The notes: generated from the letters alone by a model not told the origin. Shown: positions 1 to 6,359, numbered from the stretch's first letter. The stretch is DNA of 8,851 bases from Clostridiales bacterium (GCA_031263625.1 JAISFK010000179.1:1-8851); one strand, 5' to 3'. Made by a program: numbers and translations.

Positions 1-102
1 TGCCACGTCGTTTGTCAAATCGCTTGTTGCACCATTTGCCGCCCCATTCGCCACGCCGTTCGCCACATCGCCCGTTGCGCTATTTGCCGCGCCGCTCGCC
101 AT
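1..102 (-). CDS. Possible N-terminus of a repeat-rich protein (runs off the left edge)
   Basis: An open frame on the minus strand starts at ATG 102-100 and continues off the window, so only about 34 residues are visible. The peptide opens MASGAANSATGDVANGVANG and continues as an Ala/Asn/Gly/Val-rich tetrapeptide repeat (ANGV, ANGA and variants). There is no hydrophobic signal segment. A GAGGT ribosome-binding-like sequence lies 7 nt upstream, which is why this ATG is chosen. An in-frame ATG at 126-124 would add eight residues (MTRNEVCE) but has no Shine-Dalgarno match, and an in-frame TGA lies four codons further upstream. The gene would lie downstream of the GH2 gene in the same direction, at a distance of more than 700 nt, so it is probably a separate unit. 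No family is recognisable from what is visible. The alternative is that this is only a non-coding 12-nt tandem repeat that happens to be open. Confidence 0.4.
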   Translation of the reverse strand, partial: MASGAANSATGDVANGVANGAANGATSDLTNDVA

Positions 103-109
103 TTCGCAT
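2..109. repeat. 12-nt imperfect tandem repeat, about nine units
   Basis: Reading the plus strand in steps of 12 from position 2 gives nine similar units, such as gccacgccgttc, gccgccccattc and gccgcgccgctc (roughly gccrcnncnttc). The array may continue beyond the window. The period is a multiple of three, so in the minus-strand frame starting at 102 it reads as a tetrapeptide repeat without stops. Confidence 0.7.
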
Positions 110-110
110 A

Positions 111-170
111 CCTCATTTCTGGTCATTTCTTGTCATTTTATGTAATTTCTAGCCATATCTCGTTTGTCCT
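111..170. repeat. Short AT-richer degenerate repeat (tcatttct-like)
   Basis: Immediately beside the 12-nt array the plus strand reads tcatttct, gtcatttct, gtcatttta, gtaatttct, gccatatct, an imperfect repeat of about 9-10 nt. It lies upstream of the possible gene at the left edge. No convincing -35/-10 pair is visible here for that gene. Confidence 0.4.
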
Positions 171-504
171 GATTTGTTCAATCATACATCAAGACTCTGG
201 ATATTGCACGTTATTTCTTCCAGAACCACAGCGCGAACGCGGTGTATATTCCACCGCCGCTGCCTATGCCCGCTAATACTGCAAAATGGGCTAAAAGACT
301 ACCTGCGCATGCAGACCCCAAAAACGCGCTGACGCGCGCCTGTCCTGACACCTGAATAGTTTGCAATGCTACATTGTTCTCGCATCCTGTTTTGACAAAC
401 AAGACATGCCAAAACGCGCTTTTCAGCCTGTTTCTCAGCTTGTTTCTCAGACTTTTCAGCGGATGGGCGGGCTTTCGCGCGCCAGCGTGAGTTTTTGCTG
501 GCAA
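127..504. other. Intergenic stretch, no supported gene
   Basis: This stretch has mixed composition. Open frames exist on both strands but none has a start with a ribosome binding site. On the minus strand, 211-340 encodes a conspicuous hydrophobic tail (GSLLAHFAVLAGIGSGGGIY, then TAFALWFWKK and a stop) that looks like the C-terminus of a small membrane protein. No ATG lies in frame close upstream, so at most this is a remnant. Positions 481-502 form a 6-bp inverted repeat (GCCAGC / GCTGGC) around a T5 loop. No promoter or terminator is clear. Confidence 0.5.
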
Positions 505-850
505 GCCGCGCCGCCGGGCGCCGGCCCGCCGCGCCATGCCATGTATTTGGCGGGCGGCGGGCCGGCGGCCCTGCGTCTTGCGGCTCGCGAGGGCCGGCGC
601 ATCATATGGGGCGAGCTCGCCGAGCGCGAGCCATGCGCCCGCGCCCGCAAACTCCGCAAACCGCCGATGCCATGGGGCGCCGCCCTCCCTCCCTGCGCCG
701 CCAGTTCCGCCTGCCCGCCGCTCCTGCTGCGCTTGCCATGCCCATGCGCCGACAGCGCCACCGCGCCGGGCGCCGGCTGTCTGCCGTCGCCCGGCAAATC
801 TGCGCCCGCAGGCCGGTGCCATGGGGGCGGCCGCGAAGCGCTGTGAAGCA
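505..850. other. Very GC-rich non-coding tract downstream of the GH2 gene
   Basis: This tract directly follows the GH2 stop codon in the direction of transcription. It is visibly more GC-rich than the flanking 127-504 stretch and full of inverted motifs. Examples are GGCGAGCTCGCC (610-621, a perfect palindrome), copies of CGCCGGGCGCCGGC near 513-526 and 764-777, and a repeated CCGrTGCCATGGGG box (664-677 and 813-826). Long open frames on both strands translate to Arg/Pro/Ala-rich sequence without family features or ribosome binding sites, as expected of random GC-rich DNA. GGGGGTG just past the GH2 stop can pair with CGCCCCC about 20 nt on, but no T-run follows. A typical intrinsic terminator for the operon is therefore not visible. 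Confidence 0.5.
519..567. repeat. Long GC inverted repeat (hairpin)
   Basis: GCCGGCCCGCCG at 520-531 is perfectly complementary to CGGCGGGCCGGC at 555-566, extended by one pair at 519/567. An inner CGCC/GGCG pairs after a 2-nt bulge, with the loop at 536-548. It would fold strongly in RNA of either strand. It lies about 290 nt past the GH2 stop and could protect or end the operon transcript, but there is no T-run to make it a standard terminator. Confidence 0.55.
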
Positions 851-858
851 CCCCCGCG

Positions 859-3800
859 CTACAGGCTGGTCAGATCCGCAGGCACCCTGAGGGCGTCGAA
901 CTGCTCGCCGGATATGGACGCAGCCGGCTCAAAGCCGTCGCCCGTCGCGTACTTGAGCATGGAGTCGAGCAGCCAGGCGCTCTCCGGGTTCGTGAACACA
1001 GTCTCGAACAGCCTCATGGACGCGGCCAGCAGCCGCCCGGCCCCGACTGCGGCCTCAAACAGGTAGGCGCGGCTGTCGCACTGCTTCCAGTTGGGGATCG
1101 ACCGGATGATGGGCTGGATTTTGGCCGGCCACTTGCCCAGGTCGAACACGGCGGGGGTCGTCAGGTGGAACGGCACGGTCAGCCTAGGCACCCTCTGCCC
1201 GCCGATCAGGTCGAACCACTGGTAGTCGCACCAGCCCTCGTGGGGGAAGCCGTCCAGCGCGGGGTGGCTGGCGATCATCGTGCCGCAGCCGCCCGCCGAG
1301 CCCGCGAAGGACGGCATCGGCCCGAACGACGAGGGCAGCATGGGCAGGCCGGGGTTGCCATTCACGTAGTAGGTGGGCAACAGGAGCACCCTGCCGCCCC
1401 GCTTCAGGTAGTCGGCCACGGCGTCCGTGATCAGCGGCGCGACCAGCAGGGCGCCGGCGCCGGCGTCGGCCTCCCACAGCGCCGCCTCGCCGATCATGGC
1501 GAAGTCCGGGCAGAAGGAGCGCAGGCGGCCTGCCGTCTGCCAGCCGTCCTTGAATACGCATACCCGCGAGCCATACGAGGGATTCTCGACTTTCGGGAAG
1601 AACCACACGTTCCACTCGTTGCTGACGCCGGCGCCCTTCACGCTGGCTTTCAGAACTGCGGCGCATGGCGCGCCGGGCGCCGGCCCCCTCGCCGAGTGGC
1701 GGCCCAGGGCGGTCACGCCGAAAGCGCCGGCCGAAAAGCGCGCGCTGCCCGCGTCGATCGCCTCGCCGCACGCGGCCAGCTCCCATTCCACCGTCTGGCC
1801 GTACAGGGGCCTGCCGCTGTGGTTCGATAGAAACAAGTCGAAGCCGTAGGATTCGCCCTGATAGCAGGTGAACCTGTCGCAGGCGGGCGTCATGGCCAGC
1901 GCGAGCTCCCCGTTGGCCTTCCGGAACTCGGCCGCCGACCCGCCCTTGTCGCGCAGGAATATGTCCATAAGGCCGGTGCTCTCGTGAACGAAGTCAAACA
2001 ATCCCCAGTGCCCGTAGCCCGCCAGGCCGTCCGCCTTGCGCGCGTCCTCGACGGCCTTCTTGACGATTCGGAAATGCAGCTTGCGCGAGTTTTCCGCGAA
2101 GGCGGGCAGCAGATCCTCCAGGCCGCTGGCTTTCGCCGACCGCCTGGCGTGCTCCATCCAGAACGGGCGCGTCCCGCCCGTGTACTCCGGCATGTCCGCG
2201 ATCTGCGGAAAGCTTTCGGGGTAGCCGAACTCGTGGATCATGTACGGCTTCTCGTTCTTGGCCGCCATGTCCGCGATGGCCGGGGCCATGTCCAGCACGC
2301 CGCCTATGCCAATGTCCAGGCCCGCGCTCACGATGTCCGTGAAGCCGTGGCCGGCGTTGGCGGAGGGGGCGGTCGCGATCCCGTCGCTGTCCATCACGAG
2401 CGCGCCGGGCGCCATGCGGCGGGCCATCCTGCACAGGGAGTCGCGCAGGCCGATGAAGGCGGGATTCGTGCCGTCGTGCTCGTTCCCCATGACAAAGCAC
2501 GCGACGGACGGGCGGCTGCGGTTCCTCAGCAGCATGAGCCTGCACTGCTCCTCAGTCACGGCCCGCTCCTCCTCCGTCTCGAAAAAGAGCGAGAACAGCT
2601 CGGACTGCACGAGCAGCCCCAGCTCGTCGGCGGCGTCCAGCATGGCCGGCTCCATGGCGTAGGTGTGCCAGCGCAGGTAGTTGAAGCCGTATTCCTTCGC
2701 CCGCGCGACGATTTGCCTGTACCAGCCGGCCGAGCCCGCCCCCGGCTCCGGATTCGGAAACCCGGCTGCGCCGGCAAACCCCGTGCCGCGCAGGAACAGC
2801 GGCTTGCCGTTCAAAAAGAGCTGCTTGCCCTGGCGGCTGAAGCTCCTGAATCCGAAGCGCAGCGTCCTCTCGTCGATGGCAACGCCATCGCTATTGGCAG
2901 CGCCGCCTCCGGGCGCGGTGCCGCCGGGTGCGCCACCGCCGCACCCACTTTCGGCCGCGCTGTTTCCGGCGCCGCCAAGCGCGCCACCGCTGTCGCCGCC
3001 GCTAATCAGCCGCACCGTGCAGGTGTACAGGCAGGGTGAGTCGGGATCCCACAGCCGGAAATCCGGCACCGCGATAGCCATCCGGCATTCCGCTGTGCCG
3101 TCTGCGCCCCCGCAGCCACAGGCGTCATCTGCGCCTGCGCAATCTGCAGCGCCATCAGTGCCAGCGGCGCCCGCTGCGCCCCCGCAGCCTGTAGCGCCAG
3201 CGCCATCAGCCTCTGCGGCGCTCCCAGCGCAATGCGCCAAGCCCTTTGCGTTTGCGACGAGCCTGCCGCCGCTGTCGAAGATCTCGCACGACACGGCGCA
3301 GCCCGCGCCCGCCATGCCGCCCGTATCCGCAGTGTCAGCCGCGCCCGCCGTGTTGTCTGCGTCCACCGCATGGCCCGCGCCACCCGCGCCACTCGCGCCC
3401 GCCGCATTGCTTGCGCCCGCCGTGTTGCCCGCGCCCGCTGCGCCGCCCGCACTCGCGCCATCGCCCGCGCCCGCCGCGCGGCCCGATAGCGTGACCTGCA
3501 CGTTCGCGACGCCGGCGACGATGTCAGTCCGCACGTAGACGTCGCTGATCAGCGCCCCCTTCGTCACCTCCAGGTACGCGTCCTTGTATATGCCGCTGAA
3601 ATACGGCCATTTCACGACGCCCTGGAGCAGCCGGCCCTCCTCCGTGACCATGACGGCCAGGCGGTGGGTCCCGCGCGGCGAGATCAGCCGCGTGATGTCG
3701 AGCCGGCACGGCTCCAGCGGCCCGGTGCGGTGCTCCCCGGCCTTGCTCCCGTCGATCCAGGCCACAGCGGACGGGTGAACGGCGTCCATGCAGAGCCACA

Positions 3801-4125
3801 CCCTGTCGCCCGCGCCGAAGTCCGGCGCGCAAAACTCGCGCATGTACCAGGCCACGCCCCTGTATTCGGAGCGCGTGATCGGAATGTCGGGGTCCAGGCC
3901 GCCAAAAGACTCGTGCGCCGTCCTCGTCCTCCGGGCGTCGCATCGGCCCGGATACGCCGCCCCGTCCTGCGACTGTATGGCGCCCGGCACCTGTATTTTC
4001 GCCCCGAACGAGTCGGGGCCCATGCAAAACCACTGCTCTTCAAGCCCCTTTTCGAGGGGGTCTGTGCGAAAGCTCCACGCGCCGTTGAGCGAGTGCCGCG
4101 CGTGGAAATGGTTCGGTTTGTCCAT
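859..4125 (-). CDS. Glycoside hydrolase family 2 enzyme with Ala/Gly-rich inserts
   Basis: This 1088-residue enzyme has no signal peptide, so it should cleave beta-linked sugars in the cytoplasm. Residues about 8-195 look like the GH2 sugar-binding jelly roll (LNGAWSFR, YRGVAWYMREF, YFSGIYKDAYLEV). Residues about 195-430 are an immunoglobulin-like domain broken by three low-complexity inserts. Residues about 432-740 are the catalytic TIM barrel, with the acid/base in VMGNEHDG (Glu549) and the nucleophile in KPYMIHEFG (Glu632). Both are present. A beta-rich region follows, then at about 890-917 a segment resembling a class I glutamine-amidotransferase-like fold (ALLVAPLITDAVADYLKRGG). The Asn-x-Lys motif of beta-glucuronidases is not seen, so galactosidase, mannosidase or another GH2 specificity remains open. 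The ATG is supported by AAGGAGG at 4131-4137, 5 nt upstream. It is the last gene of the transport operon, 314 nt after the binding-protein gene. Confidence 0.9.
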   Translation of the reverse strand: MDKPNHFHARHSLNGAWSFRTDPLEKGLEEQWFCMGPDSFGAKIQVPGAIQSQDGAAYPGRCDARRTRTAHESFGGLDPDIPITRSEYRGVAWYMREFCAPDFGAGDRVWLCMDAVHPSAVAWIDGSKAGEHRTGPLEPCRLDITRLISPRGTHRLAVMVTEEGRLLQGVVKWPYFSGIYKDAYLEVTKGALISDVYVRTDIVAGVANVQVTLSGRAAGAGDGASAGGAAGAGNTAGASNAAGASGAGGAGHAVDADNTAGAADTADTGGMAGAGCAVSCEIFDSGGRLVANAKGLAHCAGSAAEADGAGATGCGGAAGAAGTDGAADCAGADDACGCGGADGTAECRMAIAVPDFRLWDPDSPCLYTCTVRLISGGDSGGALGGAGNSAAESGCGGGAPGGTAPGGGAANSDGVAIDERTLRFGFRSFSRQGKQLFLNGKPLFLRGTGFAGAAGFPNPEPGAGSAGWYRQIVARAKEYGFNYLRWHTYAMEPAMLDAADELGLLVQSELFSLFFETEEERAVTEEQCRLMLLRNRSRPSVACFVMGNEHDGTNPAFIGLRDSLCRMARRMAPGALVMDSDGIATAPSANAGHGFTDIVSAGLDIGIGGVLDMAPAIADMAAKNEKPYMIHEFGYPESFPQIADMPEYTGGTRPFWMEHARRSAKASGLEDLLPAFAENSRKLHFRIVKKAVEDARKADGLAGYGHWGLFDFVHESTGLMDIFLRDKGGSAAEFRKANGELALAMTPACDRFTCYQGESYGFDLFLSNHSGRPLYGQTVEWELAACGEAIDAGSARFSAGAFGVTALGRHSARGPAPGAPCAAVLKASVKGAGVSNEWNVWFFPKVENPSYGSRVCVFKDGWQTAGRLRSFCPDFAMIGEAALWEADAGAGALLVAPLITDAVADYLKRGGRVLLLPTYYVNGNPGLPMLPSSFGPMPSFAGSAGGCGTMIASHPALDGFPHEGWCDYQWFDLIGGQRVPRLTVPFHLTTPAVFDLGKWPAKIQPIIRSIPNWKQCDSRAYLFEAAVGAGRLLAASMRLFETVFTNPESAWLLDSMLKYATGDGFEPAASISGEQFDALRVPADLTSL
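2887..3000 (-). repeat. Third low-complexity insert in GH2 (residues 376-413)
   Basis: A Gly/Ala/Ser-rich segment (GGDSGG, GGAGNSAAESG, GGGAPGGTAPGGG) lies between the strand LYTCTVRLIS and VAIDERTLRFGFRSF of the GH2 immunoglobulin-like domain. Its periodicity is less clear than in the other two inserts. It stays in frame and does not touch the catalytic barrel. Confidence 0.6.
3088..3237 (-). repeat. Second low-complexity insert in GH2 (residues 297-346), hexapeptide-like, Cys-bearing
   Basis: It reads in sixes with drift: GCGGAA, GAAGTD, GAADCA, GADDAC, GCGGAD, GTAEC. It carries six cysteines at residues 299, 314, 329, 336, 338 and 347, which is unusual for low-complexity sequence. It sits between RLVANAKG and RMAIAVPDFRLW, which read as neighbouring beta strands of one domain. 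Confidence 0.6.
3292..3471 (-). repeat. First low-complexity insert in GH2: about ten hexapeptide (18-nt) units
   Basis: Residues 219-278 divide into sixes: GAGDGA, SAGGAA, GAGNTA, GASNAA, GASGAG, GAGHAV, DADNTA, GAADTA, DTGGMA, GAGCAV. On the plus strand this is an 18-nt imperfect tandem repeat, for example gcgcccgccgcattgctt, gcgcccgccgtgttgccc, gcgcccgctgcgccgccc. It lies between VANVQVTLSG and SCEIFDSGG, that is in a loop of the immunoglobulin-like domain. Confidence 0.75.
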
Positions 4126-4130
4126 GTCTG

Positions 4131-4137
4131 CCTCCTT
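4131..4137 (-). promoter_or_regulatory. Ribosome binding site of the GH2 gene
   Basis: AAGGAGG on the minus strand ends 5 nt before the ATG at 4125-4123. It fixes this start. Confidence 0.8.
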
Positions 4138-4144
4138 TTCAAAT

Positions 4145-4160
4145 GCGCTTGTTCAAGCGC
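4145..4160. promoter_or_regulatory. Perfect 16-nt palindrome just upstream of GH2
   Basis: GCGCTTGTTCAAGCGC has two perfectly complementary 7-nt arms around a TT centre. It ends 7 nt before the GH2 ribosome binding site. It could be a repressor operator or, in RNA, a small hairpin close to the ribosome binding site. No known operator family is recognised. Confidence 0.4.
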
Positions 4161-4174
4161 GCTCATTATGCGTC

Positions 4175-4221
4175 CATGGCATGTCCGCGATGCTGCGCTC
4201 ATGGCATGTCCGCGACGCTGC
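4175..4221. repeat. 22-nt direct repeat, two copies at 25-nt spacing
   Basis: catggcatgtccgcgaygctgc occurs at 4175-4196 and 4200-4221 with one difference (t/c). It lies in the leader of the GH2 gene. It may be a recent duplication or paired binding sites. Confidence 0.7.
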
Positions 4222-4255
4222 AATTCAATGGGGATTTGCCGCACGGCTTTTGCGC

Positions 4256-4288
4256 AAAGGCGCGTCCTTCGGGGAAGAACGCGCCTTT
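4256..4288 (-). terminator. Strong hairpin between binding-protein and GH2 genes (partial terminator or RNA stabiliser)
   Basis: AAAGGCGCGT (4256-4265) and ACGCGCCTTT (4279-4288) are perfectly complementary. After one C/A mismatch, four more pairs (CTTC/GAAG) close on a GGG loop. On the transcribed minus strand only the three T residues of the stem and then GCGCAAAA follow, so termination would be weak. On the plus strand the arm is followed by agtttt. It lies 152 nt past the binding-protein stop and 131 nt before the GH2 start. The place and form suit a partial terminator or a 3'-end stabiliser, which would leave binding protein in excess over enzyme. Confidence 0.55.
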
Positions 4289-4336
4289 AGTTTTGCAGAT
4301 AGATTTCACAGCAGGTTTATTTTCAGGCTATCGCGT

Positions 4337-4403
4337 GCCCGCTCGCGGCGCGCTTGCCGGCATGGAATATATCGCGGCTTGGCCCGCGCCCGCTCGCGGC
4401 GCG
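4337..4403. repeat. 16-nt direct repeat with a GC hairpin
   Basis: gcccgctcgcggcgcg is present at 4337-4352 and again at 4388-4403. The second copy is embedded in a 7-bp GC hairpin (CCGCGCC 4384-4390 with GGCGCGG 4398-4404), about 36 nt after the binding-protein stop. No T-run follows on the minus strand. Confidence 0.6.
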
Positions 4404-4439
4404 GCACAACTGCGCTCGCTCGCGCTCCCTATGCGCGCT

Positions 4440-6152
4440 CTATTCGTTTACGAGCACGACCTGCGGCTTGCTGTTGTAGAGGTCGGCGATGGCCTGCCCG
4501 TCGCCGAAGCCCGCGAGCTCAGCCAAGAAGGCGTCCCACTCCGCGATGTCGCGGTTGCCTGTCAGGAACAGCTCGACCTGCTCGTCGGCAAACGTTTTGA
4601 TGTCGGTCATCGTGCTGCCGACCTGATCGGACTCGGCCTCTGTCAGCTGTGCCGGCACGGGCTGGAACCATCTGGCGCTGCCGGGGTTCTGCGCGACGTA
4701 GTCGGCGTATTTCGCCACCCTTGCGCCGCAGTCGCTGTCAACATGGAAAGTCTGCATCGCGTCGAAGTCGTTCTTCGTCAGCACGGAATACTGCTTGCAC
4801 ATGAAGTGCGGGTACAGGCTCAGCTCCTTGATCGGGTCGATCGTGCCGACGCTGGGGTTGCTGGGCAGGATCAGATCGGGCAGGAACGACTTTGAGCCGT
4901 CCGCGTTGACCTCGAAGGTCTTCCCCTCGACGCCCCAGTTCACAAGGACGCCCACCTCGTCGGACAGCATGTAGTCCATGAAGGCGCACAGAAATTCCGG
5001 GTTGGCCGTCTTGGACGACGAGAAGATGAACTGGGTGTCGGTTCCGGGCTGCGCCTCGATGGGGATCCACACATGGTTGTCCCCGGCCGTCGGGGGCAGC
5101 ATGTACTCGACGGAGAATGTGGGCTCTTTCTCGACCATCGCCGGAACCTTCATTGCGTTCACCTCGTTGTAGCCGCTGTAGAGGAACCACGCCTTGGGGT
5201 CGGTGATGATGCCCTGCCACTGGTCGCCCCAGTCTTTGTCGTACTGGTTGGGGTGCAGGAGCTTTTCGGTGTACATCTTGGCCATGAACGCCACGTATTC
5301 CTTGAAGTGCTCGCTCGTCAGCGAGTATTCCCACTGCTCCGTGTCGTTGTTGTAGAAAATGTAGTTGCCCTTGCCCGCGTTGACGTTGAAGTCGTTAAAG
5401 GCCAGGCCGTTCCAGCAAAAGTTCAGCGGATAGCAGTCGGGGTTTTGCTCCTTCACCTGCTTGCAGACCTCATAGAGCTCGTCGTAGGTGGTCGGAATCT
5501 TGAAGCCCTGCTTGGTATAGTAGCCGTTGGCTATCCACTCCATAGACATGATGGTCGTGTCGCGCGTCTGCTGGACGGCGATGATGCTGTCGCCCGACTT
5601 GACGAACGTGGCCGGGTACTTTGCGTCCAGCGCGACGTAATTCGGCATGTAGTCGAGATACTTGGCATAGTCCAGAAGGTAGCCGGAGCTGCCGTACTGG
5701 GTGGCGTACCTGCGCTCCTGCACCATTATGTCCGGCAGGTCGCCGGAGCTGAAGAAAAGATCCGACTGCGTGGAGTAGTCGGCCCAGCTGACGGACTGGT
5801 CTTCTATCGTCACGTTGCCCATCAATTTTTTGAGCTCGTCGTCGATCAGCTTGCCGTCGGCGGCGACCATGTCCGCGTAGCTGAAATCGACGTAGAAGTA
5901 CGTGAGCGTGACGGGGTCGCCCGTCCAGGGGAACTCGTACTGCTGCGATGATGGCGCGGGCTCGGCGGCCGCTTCCGTTGTCGCCGCGTCAGTTGCTGCC
6001 GCCTCCGTGGCGCCCGCGTCCGCGACGGCAGCCGTCGTGGCGGTCGTAGTAGGCGCCGCCGTCGTGGTTTCGGCAGGCGCGCTTCCGCAGCCCGCCATCG
6101 CCGACAGGGCGATCATCAGGGCAAGCGACGCGACCAGTATTCTTTTCAGCAT
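4440..6152 (-). CDS. Extracellular solute-binding lipoprotein of a CUT1-type sugar ABC importer
   Basis: This 570-residue protein captures the sugar outside the cell and delivers it to the two permeases encoded upstream. It begins MLKRILVASLALMIALSAMA, a lipoprotein signal peptide with the lipobox MAGC, so Cys22 should be lipidated and anchor it to the membrane. Residues 23-70 are a flexible Thr/Ala/Glu linker. The rest reads as a family 1-like binding protein (VTLTYFYVDF near 81, SSGDLPDIM, IPTTYDELYEVCKQV, then a Trp/Tyr-rich middle). Its length fits the large LipO/YtcQ-like proteins that accompany LplB/YtcP permeases. AAGGAGG at 6161-6167, 8 nt upstream, supports the ATG. It is third in the operon, separated from the permease gene by a 361-nt repeat-filled gap, and is followed by hairpins. 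The substrate cannot be read from the sequence. Confidence 0.9.
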   Translation of the reverse strand: MLKRILVASLALMIALSAMAGCGSAPAETTTAAPTTTATTAAVADAGATEAAATDAATTEAAAEPAPSSQQYEFPWTGDPVTLTYFYVDFSYADMVAADGKLIDDELKKLMGNVTIEDQSVSWADYSTQSDLFFSSGDLPDIMVQERRYATQYGSSGYLLDYAKYLDYMPNYVALDAKYPATFVKSGDSIIAVQQTRDTTIMSMEWIANGYYTKQGFKIPTTYDELYEVCKQVKEQNPDCYPLNFCWNGLAFNDFNVNAGKGNYIFYNNDTEQWEYSLTSEHFKEYVAFMAKMYTEKLLHPNQYDKDWGDQWQGIITDPKAWFLYSGYNEVNAMKVPAMVEKEPTFSVEYMLPPTAGDNHVWIPIEAQPGTDTQFIFSSSKTANPEFLCAFMDYMLSDEVGVLVNWGVEGKTFEVNADGSKSFLPDLILPSNPSVGTIDPIKELSLYPHFMCKQYSVLTKNDFDAMQTFHVDSDCGARVAKYADYVAQNPGSARWFQPVPAQLTEAESDQVGSTMTDIKTFADEQVELFLTGNRDIAEWDAFLAELAGFGDGQAIADLYNSKPQVVLVNE

Positions 6153-6160
6153 AGATATGT

Positions 6161-6167
6161 CCTCCTT
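6161..6167 (-). promoter_or_regulatory. Ribosome binding site of the solute-binding protein gene
   Basis: AAGGAGG lies 8 nt before the ATG (6152-6150). Confidence 0.8.
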
Positions 6168-6185
6168 GTTTTTCCTGTTTGATAT

Positions 6186-6359
6186 TTGCTTGATGCCTTG
6201 CTTAATACTTGCTTAACAACTTGCTTGATGCCTTGCTTAATGCCTTGCTTGCCGTCTTGCCTAATGCCTGTCATGCCTGCCTGATGCCTTTTGCCTGCTG
6301 TCTTGCCTAATGCCTGTTTATGCCTTGCCTGCTGTCTTGCCTAATGCCTGTTTGATGCC
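6186..6359. repeat. 12-nt imperfect tandem array, about fifteen units
   Basis: The plus strand is built of units like ttgcttgatgcc (6186-6197, 6221-6232), ttgcttaatgcc (6233-6244), ttgcctaatgcc (6257-6268, 6303-6314, 6337-6348) and ttgcctgctgtc, with a few 9-11-nt units. A higher-order copy is visible: 6291-6319 and 6325-6353 are identical over 29 nt, and 6245-6271 matches with two differences. The array fills the gap directly upstream of the binding-protein ribosome binding site. It would therefore be transcribed as leader RNA or as an intercistronic spacer. Confidence 0.8.

Noticed and set aside
211..822. 203-residue minus-strand ORF downstream of GH2
   Set aside because: Its N-terminal two thirds are Arg/Ala/Gly-rich translation of a GC-rich palindromic tract, with no ribosome binding site and no family features.
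361..846. 161-residue plus-strand ORF
   Set aside because: No ribosome binding site, composition follows the GC-rich tract, and it overlaps other equally open frames.
3292..3471. Left-handed beta-helix hexapeptide domain
   Set aside because: The hexapeptides lack the regular aliphatic residue (Leu/Ile/Val-Gly-x4) needed for that fold. They are Ala/Gly/Asn-rich and more likely disordered.
2681..3538. Long plus-strand ORF opposite the GH2 inserts, Ala/Pro-rich
   Set aside because: It is the antisense reading of the Ala/Gly-rich hexapeptide inserts. The minus strand encodes a clear GH2 with both catalytic residues.
4165..4170. CATAAT -10 box for a separate GH2 promoter
   Set aside because: No acceptable -35 lies 16-18 nt upstream on the minus strand, so a promoter here is not supported.
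5940..6085. Thr/Ala/Glu-rich stretch of the binding protein as another unusual repeat insert
   Set aside because: Such linkers right after the lipobox cysteine are normal in surface lipoproteins of Gram-positive bacteria.
6245..6353. CRISPR-like array of 27-29-nt repeats
   Set aside because: The copies are separated by 5-19 nt of related repeat sequence rather than unique spacers of constant length, and they break down into 12-nt subunits. No cas gene is present.
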